Positions 17,553 through 25,895 of a DNA stretch of 64,000 bases are shown here, piece after piece. The notes under the pieces are model-generated. The model made no database searches and was not told where the DNA came from. It saw only the letters and a list, made by a program, of their open reading frames with translations. Origin of the DNA: Streptomyces sp. 840.1 (GTDB taxonomy: Bacteria > Actinomycetota > Actinomycetes > Streptomycetales > Streptomycetaceae); the NCBI RefSeq assembly GCF_003751445.1, contig NZ_RJUU01000001.1, forward strand, positions 2,113,001-2,177,000, written 5' to 3'. The first letter of the stretch is position 1; the number at the start of each line of letters is the position of its first letter. Position numbers and translations under genes: made by a program.

Positions 17553-18895
17553 CGGGTGTTCCTCAGTTCGTGGTGGGTGTCGTCGGCCGGCTCGGCGGAC
17601 GGGCGGGGCGCCGGGGTATGCACCGGGCCGCCCGCGTCTCCGCCCCGGTCGCGGTCCGGGAAGACCCAGGCGCGGAAGAGCAGGAAGCGCAGCACCGTCG
17701 CCGCGAGGTTGGCCGCGATCAGCACGGCGAGTTCGGTGGAGTGGGACGGCGATCCGGCGGCCGCTCCCAGCGCGGCGAGCGAACCGCTGGTCAACGCGAG
17801 GCCGATGGCGAAGACGACGAGCCCCTGCGCCTGATGGCGTACGGCCCCGCCCCGGCCCCGTACGCCGAAGGTGAGTCTGCGGTTGGCCGCCGTGTTGGCG
17901 ACGGCCGACACCAGCAGCGCACCGCCGTTCGCCAACTGCGGTCCCACGCCCAGCCGGAAGAGCGAGTACAGGGCCAGGTAGGCGAGCGTCGACAGCGCGC
18001 CCACCACGCAGAACCCGACCAGCTGCCGGGCCAGTCCGCGCGGCACCCCGCCGATGCCCCGGTCGCGCGGATCGTCGCCGAAGGGCCGGGCCAGCCGGTC
18101 CAGCGGCAGCGCGCCCACGGCCAGCGCCCGCCCGACGCGCCAGACGCCCTTCAGGTCATCGGCCGCGGTCCGCACGAGGTGCACGGTCGAATCGGGGTCG
18201 TCGACCCAGTCGACCGGCACCTCGTGGATGCGCAGCCCGGCCCGCTCGGCCAGCACCAGCAGCTCGGTGTCGAAGAACCACCCGGTGTCCTCGACCATCG
18301 GCAGCAGCCGCTGCGCGACGTCGCGGCGGATCGCCTTGAACCCGCACTGCGCGTCGCTGAACCGGGCGGCCAGCGACGAGCGCAGGATGATGTTGTACGC
18401 CCGCGAGATGAACTCCCGCTTCGTCCCCCGCACCACCCGCGAACTGCGGGCCAGCCGCGAGCCGATGGCGAGGTCGGAGTGACCGGAGATCAGCGGGGCG
18501 ACCAGCGGGAGCAGCGCGTTCAGGTCGGTGGAGAGGTCCACGTCCATGTAGGCGAGGACCGGGGCGTCGGAGTGCGACCAGACGGTCCGCAGGGCCCGCC
18601 CACGCCCCTTCTCCTCGAGGCGGTACGAGCGCACCCCCGGGAGGGTCCGCGCGAGCCGCCGCGCCACCTCGGGCGTCCGGTCGGTGCTGGCGTTGTCCGC
18701 GACGGTGATCCGGAAGGCGTACGGGAAGGTGCGTGCGAGATGGCCGTGCAGCCGCAGCACGCACGGTTCGAGGTCCTTCTCCTCGTTGTAGACGGGTACC
18801 ACCACATCGAGCACGGGGGCCCCTGCCGCATCGGCCTCGCCGGCCAGGAGGTGGTCCCGGGCCGGCAAGGCGCTCCAGGGAGTGTCGGTTCGCAT
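17549..18895 (-). CDS. Bifunctional GT2 glycosyltransferase/GtrA-family protein
   Basis: Residues about 28-250 are a GT2 domain of the dolichyl-phosphate sugar synthase type: VLDVVVPVYNEEKDLEP, NASTDRTPEVARRL, then YMDVDLSTDLNALL with the DxD motif and TGWFFDTELLVLAERAG. Residues about 310-430 form a four-helix GtrA domain (GLARQLVGFCVVGALSTLAY) that would flip the polyprenyl-phosphate sugar. I start at the ATG of MRTDTPW; the longer frame reads back into repeats of the kinase gene. It lies 25 bp after the kinase gene and overlaps the GT39 gene. Confidence 0.9.
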   Translation of the reverse strand: MRTDTPWSALPARDHLLAGEADAAGAPVLDVVVPVYNEEKDLEPCVLRLHGHLARTFPYAFRITVADNASTDRTPEVARRLARTLPGVRSYRLEEKGRGRALRTVWSHSDAPVLAYMDVDLSTDLNALLPLVAPLISGHSDLAIGSRLARSSRVVRGTKREFISRAYNIILRSSLAARFSDAQCGFKAIRRDVAQRLLPMVEDTGWFFDTELLVLAERAGLRIHEVPVDWVDDPDSTVHLVRTAADDLKGVWRVGRALAVGALPLDRLARPFGDDPRDRGIGGVPRGLARQLVGFCVVGALSTLAYLALYSLFRLGVGPQLANGGALLVSAVANTAANRRLTFGVRGRGGAVRHQAQGLVVFAIGLALTSGSLAALGAAAGSPSHSTELAVLIAANLAATVLRFLLFRAWVFPDRDRGGDAGGPVHTPAPRPSAEPADDTHHELRNTR

Positions 18896-18920
18896 GCCAC
18901 GACACTCGCCAACCGCGCTG

Positions 18921-20723
18921 TCACGCCTGTGTGCTGAGCCTGTGGTCCCGCTGTGAGTGCACCGGGTTCGTGTCTGCGCGGACTGGGTTCGCATACGGGT
19001 GGGCCGGATGAGCGTCCGCACGGACCGGGTGCGCGTCCGTGTGGGCCGGATGAGCGTCCGCACGGACCGGGTGCGCGTCCGTGTGGGCCGGGTGCGCGTC
19101 CGTGTGGGCCGGATGAGCGTCCGCACGGACCGGGTGCGCGTCCGTGTGGGCCGGGTGCGCGTCCGTGTGGGCCGGGTTGGCGTCCGCACGGACCGGCTCC
19201 GCCGGCAGGTGTACGGCGAACACCGTGTCGCCCGGCACCGACCGCACCTCGACGACACCGCCGTGCGCGGCGACGACGGCCTGCACGATGGCGAGTCCGA
19301 GCCCCGTCGACCCGGCGTGCCGGGAGCGCGAGGCGTCCCCGCGCGCGAACCGCTCGAAGACGTGCGGCAGCAGCTCCGGCGGGATGCCGGGCCCGTCGTC
19401 GCAGACCTCCAGTGTCACCCAGGAACTCCCGGCCCCCGCGCGCACCCGGGCCGTGACCGTAGTCCCGGGCGGGGTGTGCGTACGGGCGTTGGCCAGCAGG
19501 TTGACCAGCACCTGCTGGATCCTGGGCGGATCGGCCCGCACGGTCGCGGGCGCCTCGGGCAGCTCCAGGCGCCAGTGGTGGGCCGGGCCCGGGTCACCCG
19601 GGTCACCCGGTCCTGCGGCCGTCGCGCCCGCGACCCGGGCATCGCTCACCGCGTCCACGACGAGCGGCGAGAGATCGGTGCTCTCGTGGGAGAGCGGCCG
19701 TCCGGCATCCAGCCGGGCGAGCAGCAGCAGATCCTCCACCATGCCCGTCATACGCTCCGCCTCCGACTCGATCCGGCCCAGCGCGTGCCGGGTGTCGGTG
19801 CCGGTCTCCTCCCGGCCGCGCCGGGTCAGTTCGGCGTAGCCGCGGATCGAGGCGAGCGGGGTGCGCAACTCGTGACTGGCGTCCGCGACGAACTGGCGGA
19901 CCCGCACCTCGCTCTTCTGCCGCGCGTCCAGGGCCGAACCGACGTGGCCCAGCATCCGGTTGAGGGCAGCGCCGACCTGCCCCACCTCGGTGCGCGGATC
20001 GGCCTCGGCCCCCGGGACCCGCTCGAACAGGGCGACCTCGCCGCTGTGCAGCGGTATCTCGGAGACCCGCGTCGCGGTGGCGGCCACCCGGCGCAGCGGG
20101 CGCAGGGCGACCGTGACCATGGCAGCGCCCGCGATCCCGGCGGCGATGAGCCCGGCCGCGGTCACGCAGACCTCGACGAGGATCAGGGTGCTGAGCGCCT
20201 TGCTCACCTCGGCGGTGGGGATCCCGACCAGCACGGTCGTGCCGTCGTCCATCGGGACGGCCTCCACCCGGTAGCCGCCGAGTCCGGGCAGCTCGACATC
20301 GTGCGCGTCCCGGTCCGCGCGGATCCCGGCCGCCTCCAGGACGTCCTGCTGGGCGCCGGTCAGCGGCTCGTTGCCCGGCTGCGCGTCAAGCCTGCCCGCC
20401 TTCACGACCAGGGAGGAGGTGACGGCGCCGTCGCTGAGGACGGCGCCGAACGTCTTGAGCGGCTGGCCCCCTCCACCTATGAAGCCGAGCGGCTCCTTGT
20501 TCTTGAGCCCGCCGGGGACGGGCGCCCCCGGCAGGTGCTCGGCCCGGACCGCGATGTCGCGCAGCTGGTCGTCGAGCTTGCCGTACATGTAGCTGTGGAA
20601 CGCGATCGCGGTGACCGAGCCGATGACGGCCGCGACGACCGCGATCAGCGTCACCGCCGAGACGACGAGCCGGGTCCGCAGCGTCCACGGCCCCTTCCGC
20701 AGCCACCGCACCGGGTCACTCAC
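18921..20723 (-). CDS. Sensor histidine kinase with a 6-residue tandem-repeat tail
   Basis: A 600-residue OmpR-class sensor kinase. TM1 is at about 17-45, an extracellular sensor at 46-175 and TM2 at 177-205, followed by HAMP. The HisKA motif FVADASHELRTPLASIRGY and ATPase boxes NLLANARTHT, CDDGPGIPPE and STGLGLAIV are intact. The kinase core ends near residue 512. The last 88 residues are repeats of P-[AV]-[HR]-[TA]-D-A-[HN] (HPAHTDA, HPVRADA), absent from ordinary kinases. The GTG start lies inside the end of the response regulator gene (8-bp overlap), so the two are coupled. Confidence 0.92.
   Translation of the reverse strand: MSDPVRWLRKGPWTLRTRLVVSAVTLIAVVAAVIGSVTAIAFHSYMYGKLDDQLRDIAVRAEHLPGAPVPGGLKNKEPLGFIGGGGQPLKTFGAVLSDGAVTSSLVVKAGRLDAQPGNEPLTGAQQDVLEAAGIRADRDAHDVELPGLGGYRVEAVPMDDGTTVLVGIPTAEVSKALSTLILVEVCVTAAGLIAAGIAGAAMVTVALRPLRRVAATATRVSEIPLHSGEVALFERVPGAEADPRTEVGQVGAALNRMLGHVGSALDARQKSEVRVRQFVADASHELRTPLASIRGYAELTRRGREETGTDTRHALGRIESEAERMTGMVEDLLLLARLDAGRPLSHESTDLSPLVVDAVSDARVAGATAAGPGDPGDPGPAHHWRLELPEAPATVRADPPRIQQVLVNLLANARTHTPPGTTVTARVRAGAGSSWVTLEVCDDGPGIPPELLPHVFERFARGDASRSRHAGSTGLGLAIVQAVVAAHGGVVEVRSVPGDTVFAVHLPAEPVRADANPAHTDAHPAHTDAHPVRADAHPAHTDAHPAHTDAHPVRADAHPAHTDAHPVRADAHPAHPYANPVRADTNPVHSQRDHRLSTQA
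18957..19196. repeat. 18-bp tandem repeat array in the kinase 3' end
   Basis: About 12 units of 18 bp in two alternating versions (GCGTCCGTGTGGGCCGG and GCGTCCGCACGGACCGG types) encode the kinase's C-terminal repeats. Every unit is a multiple of 3, so copy-number change keeps the frame. It lacks the spacer structure of a CRISPR. Confidence 0.9.
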
Positions 20724-21456
20724 CCGGCTTGATGAGGTATCCCGCCCCGCGCCGGGTGTGGATCATCGGTGTCCGGCCCGCGTCGATCTTCTTGCGCAGG
20801 TAGGAGATGTACAGCTCGACGACATTGGCCTGGCCGCCGAAGTCGTAGTTCCAGACCCGGTCCAGGATCTGCGCCTTGCTCAGCACCCGGCGCGGATTGC
20901 GCATCAGGAAGCGCAGCAGCTCGAACTCGGTGGCCGTGAGGTGGATGTTGGCGCCGCCCCGGCTCACCTCGTGGCTGTCCTCGTCCAGCAGCAGGTCCCC
21001 GACGGCGAGCGTCGACTCGCTGCGCACCGCCGCCGTACCCGAGCGCCGGATCAGCCCGCGCAGCCGGGCCACGACCTCCTCCAGGCTGAACGGCTTCGTG
21101 ACGTAGTCGTCGCCGCCCGCCGTGAGCCCGGCGATCCGGTCCTCGACGGAGTCCCGGGCGGTCAGGAACAGCACCGGTACGTCGGACAGCTCCCGGCGCA
21201 GCCTGCCGAGGACGGCGAGCCCGTCCGTGTCGGGCAGCATCACGTCCAGGACCACCGCGTCGGGCCGGAAGTCCCGGGCGGTACGGACGGCCCCGGCACC
21301 GTCCCCGGCGCTGCGCACCTCCCAGCCCTCGTAGCGCAGCGCCATGGAGAGCAGCTCCGCCAGCGGGGCCTCGTCGTCCACGACCAGGACCCGGACGGGG
21401 CTGTGGTCCGGCCTGAGCAGTTCGCTGCGCCCCTGGGGCGAGATCGTCGTCGTCAT
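20716..21456 (-). CDS. OmpR-type response regulator
   Basis: A 246-residue regulator. The receiver has VLVVDDEAPLAELL, the phospho-acceptor in AVVLDVMLPDTDG, VLFLTARD and VTKPFSLEE (Lys). The winged-helix domain has the end pattern VVELYISYLRKKID and RRGAGYLIKP. The ATG of MTTTISPQG is preceded by GGGTGGGG; the longer frame adds an unlikely 24 residues. It is the first gene of a four-gene operon with the kinase and two glycosyltransferases, so cell-surface glycosylation is its likely output. Confidence 0.93.
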   Translation of the reverse strand: MTTTISPQGRSELLRPDHSPVRVLVVDDEAPLAELLSMALRYEGWEVRSAGDGAGAVRTARDFRPDAVVLDVMLPDTDGLAVLGRLRRELSDVPVLFLTARDSVEDRIAGLTAGGDDYVTKPFSLEEVVARLRGLIRRSGTAAVRSESTLAVGDLLLDEDSHEVSRGGANIHLTATEFELLRFLMRNPRRVLSKAQILDRVWNYDFGGQANVVELYISYLRKKIDAGRTPMIHTRRGAGYLIKPGE

Positions 21457-21546
21457 GGCCCCACCCTGTGAGACGCCCCTGAGAGAGTTCTTTTCCGATT
21501 CTGTGAATTCCCTGAGAAAGGCGCGCAAACGTGTGACCGCACCGCC

Positions 21547-22434
21547 TCAGAGGTCGAACAGGGCCTTCGCGTTGTCGTGGCAGACCGCCCGCAGCCAGTC
21601 GTCCCCGAGCTCCAGCCGCTCCAGGGCGTGCAGCTGGTGGGCGTACGGATAGGGGATGTTCGGGAAGTCCGTGCCCAGCAGGATCCGGTCCCCGAGCGCG
21701 GCGAGCCGCCCCCGCTCCACCGCCGGGAAGGGGGTGAAGCGCTCGGTGAAGTCGGTGAACGCCATCGTCGTGTCGAGCCGCACCTGCGGGTACGTCTCCG
21801 CGAGCGTCAGGAACTCCGCGTACTCCGGCATCCCCATGTGGGCCACGATCAGCGGCAGCCGGGGGTGCCTGGCGAGCAGCCGGCCGACGGGCTGCGGCCC
21901 GGTGTGCTTGCCCGGCGCGGGCCCGGAGCCGCAGTGCATCACGACCGGGACGCCCGCGTCCGCGAGCAGCCCCCACACGGGGTCGAGGAGCGGGTCGTTC
22001 GGGTCGTACGCGCCGACCTGGAGGTGCGACTTGAAGACCCGCGCCCCGGCGCCGACCGCCTCGGCCACGTACCGCTCCACGCCCTCCTCCGGGAAGAACG
22101 TGGCGGTGTGCAGGCAGTCGGGCACCCGGTCCGCGAAGCCGGCCGCCCAGCCGTTCAGCCAGTCAGCCATCCCCGCCTTGTGCGGGTAGAGCATCGAGGT
22201 GAACCGCAGAACGCCGAACGAACGCAGCAGCGCGAGCCGTTCGTCCTCGTCGTGCCGGTAGGCGATCGGCCACTCCATGCCGGTCAGCGGACCGACGGCG
22301 TCGAAGTAGGCCCAGACCTTGCGGAGCACCTGCTCCGGCATGAAGTGCGTGTGGACGTCGATCAGTCCTGGCAGCCCGAGCCGTTCCCAGAACCGCACCA
22401 CGTCCTCGCGGCCGCCGAGTTCGCCGTCACTCAT
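21547..22434 (-). CDS. Amidohydrolase-2-family metal-dependent hydrolase
   Basis: A 295-residue TIM-barrel protein with the metal motif LIDVHTHFMP at residues 22-31, RVFKSHLQVGAYD, VVMHCGSGPAP (His), IVAHMGMPE (His) and LGTDFPNIPYP (Asp). The group includes decarboxylases such as ACMS decarboxylase and hydrolases of aromatic or lactone substrates. No neighbouring pathway gene narrows it down. The gene appears to be a single transcription unit. Confidence 0.85.
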   Translation of the reverse strand: MSDGELGGREDVVRFWERLGLPGLIDVHTHFMPEQVLRKVWAYFDAVGPLTGMEWPIAYRHDEDERLALLRSFGVLRFTSMLYPHKAGMADWLNGWAAGFADRVPDCLHTATFFPEEGVERYVAEAVGAGARVFKSHLQVGAYDPNDPLLDPVWGLLADAGVPVVMHCGSGPAPGKHTGPQPVGRLLARHPRLPLIVAHMGMPEYAEFLTLAETYPQVRLDTTMAFTDFTERFTPFPAVERGRLAALGDRILLGTDFPNIPYPYAHQLHALERLELGDDWLRAVCHDNAKALFDL

Positions 22435-22508
22435 CCCGCACCCTCTCCGTCCGTCCGCCCGCCGGCCGCCCGGTTCTCCCCGGCCGTCCGTACCCGCGCC
22501 CGACGATC

Positions 22509-23408
22509 TCAGAACAGCCCGTCCTGCGAGACGCCGCCCCCGATACCGAGGGTCGGCACACTCACCCCGGCCTCCGGACCGGCCGCCGCCAGCGCCCAGC
22601 CGGTCATCAGCCGGGTGTCCACCACGACGACACCGTCCGCGCCGGTCTCCAGATGCAGATCCGGCCCGGCCGCCGCGACCAGCCGCCCGGCGACCACCCC
22701 GCCATCCACCAGCCCGGTCACCGCCCGCACGGTCCCACCGCCCCCGCCGCCTCCACTGATCCCGAAGATCCCCGCGTGGTCGACGGCCTCGAACGGCAGC
22801 CGCTCCAGCGCCTCGGGCCAGCCGCCCCCGTCGAGCGCCGCGAGCGCCGCGGCACGCCCGTACAGCTCGGCCACCTCACCGGCCCGCTCGGCCGCCCCCG
22901 GGAGCTCAGCCCGCACCGCCCGCTTTTTCGCGTACGGAATCCGGTCCGGCACCCCGAGCGCGGCCCGCAGCAGCTCCTCCGCCCGGCGCGCCGCCATCAG
23001 CGGCCCCCGCCCCAGCCAGCTGAAGACCACCGCGCCCTGCTCCCGCAGCCGGGCCGCGCCACGCTCCTGCGCGGTGATCCCGACCTTCACCATCCCGGGC
23101 CCGAACCAGGCCAGGTACACGCGGTAGGTGCGCGGATCATCCGGAATCGTGTCGGCCGCCACCGAGTGCGCCCGGTCCAGCCGCCCGCACTCCGGGCACC
23201 GCCCCCCGGTGCTCCGCGCGGGCACCACCGCGCCCACCGGGCACGCGTTCCCCCGGGCCCCCGAGCAGCCCCGCTCCCCCTCGGCACGGAACCCGAACCC
23301 GGCCCCGTACGCCAGCGCGCTCCCCCGGACCTCGCGCCCCCTGCGCCACCCGAGCACGGGGCCGCCCCGCTCCTCGGGCCAGCGGAGCCCGGTGCATTGC
23401 CATTCCAC
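22509..23408 (-). CDS. DUF2797 family protein
   Basis: A 299-residue protein with a zinc-ribbon-like start (ERGCSGARGNACPVG and GGRCPECGRLDRAHS) followed by TYRVYLAWFGPGMVKVGITA, a GIY-YIG-like strand pair that marks the DUF2797 family. The rest is Ala-rich, with a stretch of eight Gly at about residues 229-236. Function is not established for the family. I use the GTG preceded by AGGG; a GTG eight codons upstream is possible but has no ribosome binding site. It is divergent from the ECF41 sigma gene. Confidence 0.75.
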   Translation of the reverse strand: MEWQCTGLRWPEERGGPVLGWRRGREVRGSALAYGAGFGFRAEGERGCSGARGNACPVGAVVPARSTGGRCPECGRLDRAHSVAADTIPDDPRTYRVYLAWFGPGMVKVGITAQERGAARLREQGAVVFSWLGRGPLMAARRAEELLRAALGVPDRIPYAKKRAVRAELPGAAERAGEVAELYGRAAALAALDGGGWPEALERLPFEAVDHAGIFGISGGGGGGGTVRAVTGLVDGGVVAGRLVAAAGPDLHLETGADGVVVVDTRLMTGWALAAAGPEAGVSVPTLGIGGGVSQDGLF

Positions 23409-23488
23409 GCGGGAAACCCTACGACCGGACACTGACAGCGGACACCGACAAGGGCGCTGCTGATCAGACAGGCCCTAGGATTCGGGCC

Positions 23489-24436
23489 ATGCCCCTGAGC
23501 GCGAACGACGTGGCGCGGTTCGAGGCCGCCAGGCCCCGCCTGGAGGCCATCGCCTACCGCCTCCTCGGCTCCGCGAGCGAGGCCGAGGACGCCGTGCAGG
23601 ACACGTTCCTGCGCTGGCAGGCCGCCGACACCGGCCGGATCGAGGTCCCCGAGGCCTGGCTGACGAAGGCCCTCACCAACCTCTGCCTCAACCAGCTCAC
23701 CTCGGCCCGCGCCCGGCGCGAGACCTATGTGGGCCAGTGGCTGCCCGAACCGCTGCTCGCCGGGGACTCGATGCTCGGCCCCGCCGACACCGCCGAACAG
23801 CGCGAGTCTCTCTCGTACGCGGTGCTCGTCGTCATGGAACGCCTCTCCCCCAACGAGCGGGCCGTGTACGTGCTCCGGGAGGCCTTCGGCTACCGGCACC
23901 GCGAGATCGCGGAGATCCTCGACATCACCGAAGCCTCCTGCCAGCAGATCCTGCACCGCGCCAAGAAGCACGTCGCGGACGGCAGGACCCGCACCGAGGT
24001 CGACGAGGAGACCGCCCGGCGGATCGTCGGGGAGTTCCTCGCCGCCGCCACCAGCGGCCGGACCGAACCGCTGGTGCGGCTGCTCACCGCGGACGCCGTC
24101 TCCGTCGGTGACGGCGGCGGGAAGGTCCCGGCCCGCGCCAAGGCGTTCGAGGGCGCCGTCGCGGTCGCCACGTTCATGCGGGGCCTGTTCAAGCCCGGCA
24201 AGGCCAAGCGCAATCTGGTCGGCGGCTCACCCGGTGTCCACGTCACCACCGCCAACGGCGCCCCCGCCGTCGTGGCGGTCTTCGAGGGCCGGGTCATCGG
24301 GATCATGTGCCTGGACATCACCACCGACGGCATCACGGCGATCCTCAACCAGGTCAACCCCGACAAGCTCGAACGCGCCACCCGGCACTGGGCGGCCGCC
24401 GGGGACCACGGGGACCCCCTGTTCAACACCTTCTAG
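23489..24436 (+). CDS. ECF41-type RNA polymerase sigma factor with SnoaL-like C-terminal extension
   Basis: A 315-residue sigma factor. Region 2 reads FEAARPRLEAIAYRLLGSAS and AEDAVQDTFLRW; region 4 reads REIAEILDITEASCQQILHR. The linker contains the ECF41 hallmark WLPEP and the C-terminal extension contains NPDKL. In characterised ECF41 factors this extension replaces the anti-sigma factor and tunes activity. ECF41 genes usually sit beside a carboxymuconolactone decarboxylase, oxidoreductase or epimerase gene that they transcribe. Here an FAD-dependent oxidoreductase gene follows after 92 bp. No signal peptide or anti-sigma gene is present. Confidence 0.93.
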   Translation: MPLSANDVARFEAARPRLEAIAYRLLGSASEAEDAVQDTFLRWQAADTGRIEVPEAWLTKALTNLCLNQLTSARARRETYVGQWLPEPLLAGDSMLGPADTAEQRESLSYAVLVVMERLSPNERAVYVLREAFGYRHREIAEILDITEASCQQILHRAKKHVADGRTRTEVDEETARRIVGEFLAAATSGRTEPLVRLLTADAVSVGDGGGKVPARAKAFEGAVAVATFMRGLFKPGKAKRNLVGGSPGVHVTTANGAPAVVAVFEGRVIGIMCLDITTDGITAILNQVNPDKLERATRHWAAAGDHGDPLFNTF

Positions 24437-24440
24437 CGCC

Positions 24441-24458
24441 ATGTGACGCACGTCACAT
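24441..24458. promoter_or_regulatory. Crp-like palindrome ATGTGACG-CA-CGTCACAT
   Basis: A perfect 8-bp dyad containing TGTGA-N6-TCACA, the textbook Crp-family pattern; it also fits GTG-N6-GNCAC as I recall it for S. coelicolor Crp. It lies just after the sigma stop and 71 bp before the oxidoreductase start. A TGTCAGG hexamer-like element at 24467-24473 may be part of an ECF41 promoter. Confidence 0.5.
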
Positions 24459-24528
24459 TTCACCCCTGTCAGGAAACGGCGGGCTGCCCGGTTCAAGGGG
24501 CGAACCCGCGTGAGACAGGAGCAGGGAA

Positions 24529-25737
24529 ATGCAGCACCGAATCATCGTTCTCGGAGCCGGCTACGCCGGAGCCGTCGCTGCCGGGCGCCTCGCCAAGCGC
24601 CTGCGCCGCGAAGACGTCGCCATCACCCTCGTCAACGCCGAGCCCGACTTCGTCGAGCGGGTCCGGATGCACCAGCTGGCCACCGGCCAGAACCTGAGGC
24701 CACGCCCCTTCCGCGAGATGTTCGCGGGGACCGGGGTCGAGCTGAAGCTCGCCGAGGTCACCGCCGTCGACGTGGACCGCAGGACGGTCACCGTCACGGA
24801 CGCGGACAGCGCCGAGGCGCAGGAGCTGGCCTACGACAGCCTCGTGTACGCCCTCGGCAGCCACTGGAACACCCACGGCGTCCCCGGCACCGCCGAGCAC
24901 GCCCACGAGATCGCCGGCCGCCCCGGAGCCCTCCGGCTGCGCGAACGCCTGGCCCGGCTGGAGGCCGGAGAGCCCGTGGTCGTCGTCGGCGGCGGCCTCA
25001 CCGGCCTGGAGGCCGCGACCGAGATCGCCGAGGCCCGCCCGGACCTCGACGTCGCCCTCGCCGCCCGGGGCTCCCTGGGCGACTGGCTCTCGCCCAAGGG
25101 CCGCGGCCACCTGCGCGACGTCTGCGCCGGACTCGGCATCACCGTCCACGAGAACACCGCCGTCACCCGCGTCGACGCCGACCACGTGACCACCGCCGAC
25201 GGCACCTCCGTCCCGGCCGCGGTCACCGTGTGGACCACCGGCTTCGCCGTCCACCCGATCGCGAGGGCCACCACCCTGGAGGTCTCCGACACCGGCCAGA
25301 TCGTGGTCGACGCGACCATGCGCTCGGTCTCCCACCCGGACGTCTACGCCGTGGGCGACGCGGCGATGGCGATGGGCCCAGGCGACAAACCCCTGCGCAT
25401 GTCCTGCGCCTCGGGCACCCCCGCCGCCTGGCACGCCGCGGACACCCTCGCGGCACGCCTGACCGGCGGCAAGCTCCCGAACGCCTCGCTGCGCTACTTC
25501 AACCAGTGCATCTCCCTGGGCCGCAAGGAGGGCCTGATCCAGTACGTCACCGCCGACGACCGCGCGGTCCGGGCAGCCCTGACCGGACGGCTCGCCGCCC
25601 TCTACAAGGAACTGGTCTGTAAGGGCGCGGCCTGGGGCGTCGCCAACCCCACCCTCGGCATGCCGACCCGCCGCCGGCCGGTCGTCGGGTCGGGCACCCG
25701 CGCCCAGGAACCCTCGGCCGTCGACGCGGAGGCCTGA
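24529..25737 (+). CDS. NAD(P)/FAD-dependent oxidoreductase (type II NADH dehydrogenase-like)
   Basis: A 402-residue two-dinucleotide-fold flavoprotein: FAD motif IIVLGAGYAGAVAAG at the N-terminus, NAD motif VVVVGGGLTGLEAATEI near residue 156, and the second FAD contact VYAVGDAAMAMG near residue 279. It lacks the CxxC redox pair of disulfide reductases, so it resembles NDH-2 and related quinone or dye reductases. AGGAG lies upstream of the ATG. Its position directly behind an ECF41 sigma factor matches the conserved arrangement of that family and suggests it is the target gene. Confidence 0.88.
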   Translation: MQHRIIVLGAGYAGAVAAGRLAKRLRREDVAITLVNAEPDFVERVRMHQLATGQNLRPRPFREMFAGTGVELKLAEVTAVDVDRRTVTVTDADSAEAQELAYDSLVYALGSHWNTHGVPGTAEHAHEIAGRPGALRLRERLARLEAGEPVVVVGGGLTGLEAATEIAEARPDLDVALAARGSLGDWLSPKGRGHLRDVCAGLGITVHENTAVTRVDADHVTTADGTSVPAAVTVWTTGFAVHPIARATTLEVSDTGQIVVDATMRSVSHPDVYAVGDAAMAMGPGDKPLRMSCASGTPAAWHAADTLAARLTGGKLPNASLRYFNQCISLGRKEGLIQYVTADDRAVRAALTGRLAALYKELVCKGAAWGVANPTLGMPTRRRPVVGSGTRAQEPSAVDAEA

Positions 25738-25845
25738 GCTGCGGCGCGGCGGGCCCGTGCCGGGCCCAGGGGCTCCAACGCCTCTGCGCCCGGCATCACC
25801 CGCCGGCCCGAGGAGCTGTCGCTGTCGACGTCCGGGCTCCGCACC

Positions 25846-25895
25846 GGTCAGGTCAGGTCAGGTCAGGTCAGGTCAGGTCAGGTCAGGTCAGGTCA
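25846..25895. repeat. Ten tandem copies of GGTCA
   Basis: Fifty bases consist of exactly ten GGTCA units (TGACC on the other strand). The array spans the 3' end and stop codon of the minus-strand gene beginning at 25883. Arrays of 5-bp units change length by slippage. Confidence 0.95.

Noticed and set aside
18957..19196. Possible CRISPR array
   Set aside because: The 18-bp units are contiguous, have no unique spacers, and stay in frame within a kinase gene.
25846..25895. Possible CRISPR or iteron array
   Set aside because: The GGTCA units are 5 bp with no spacers; iterons would normally be longer.
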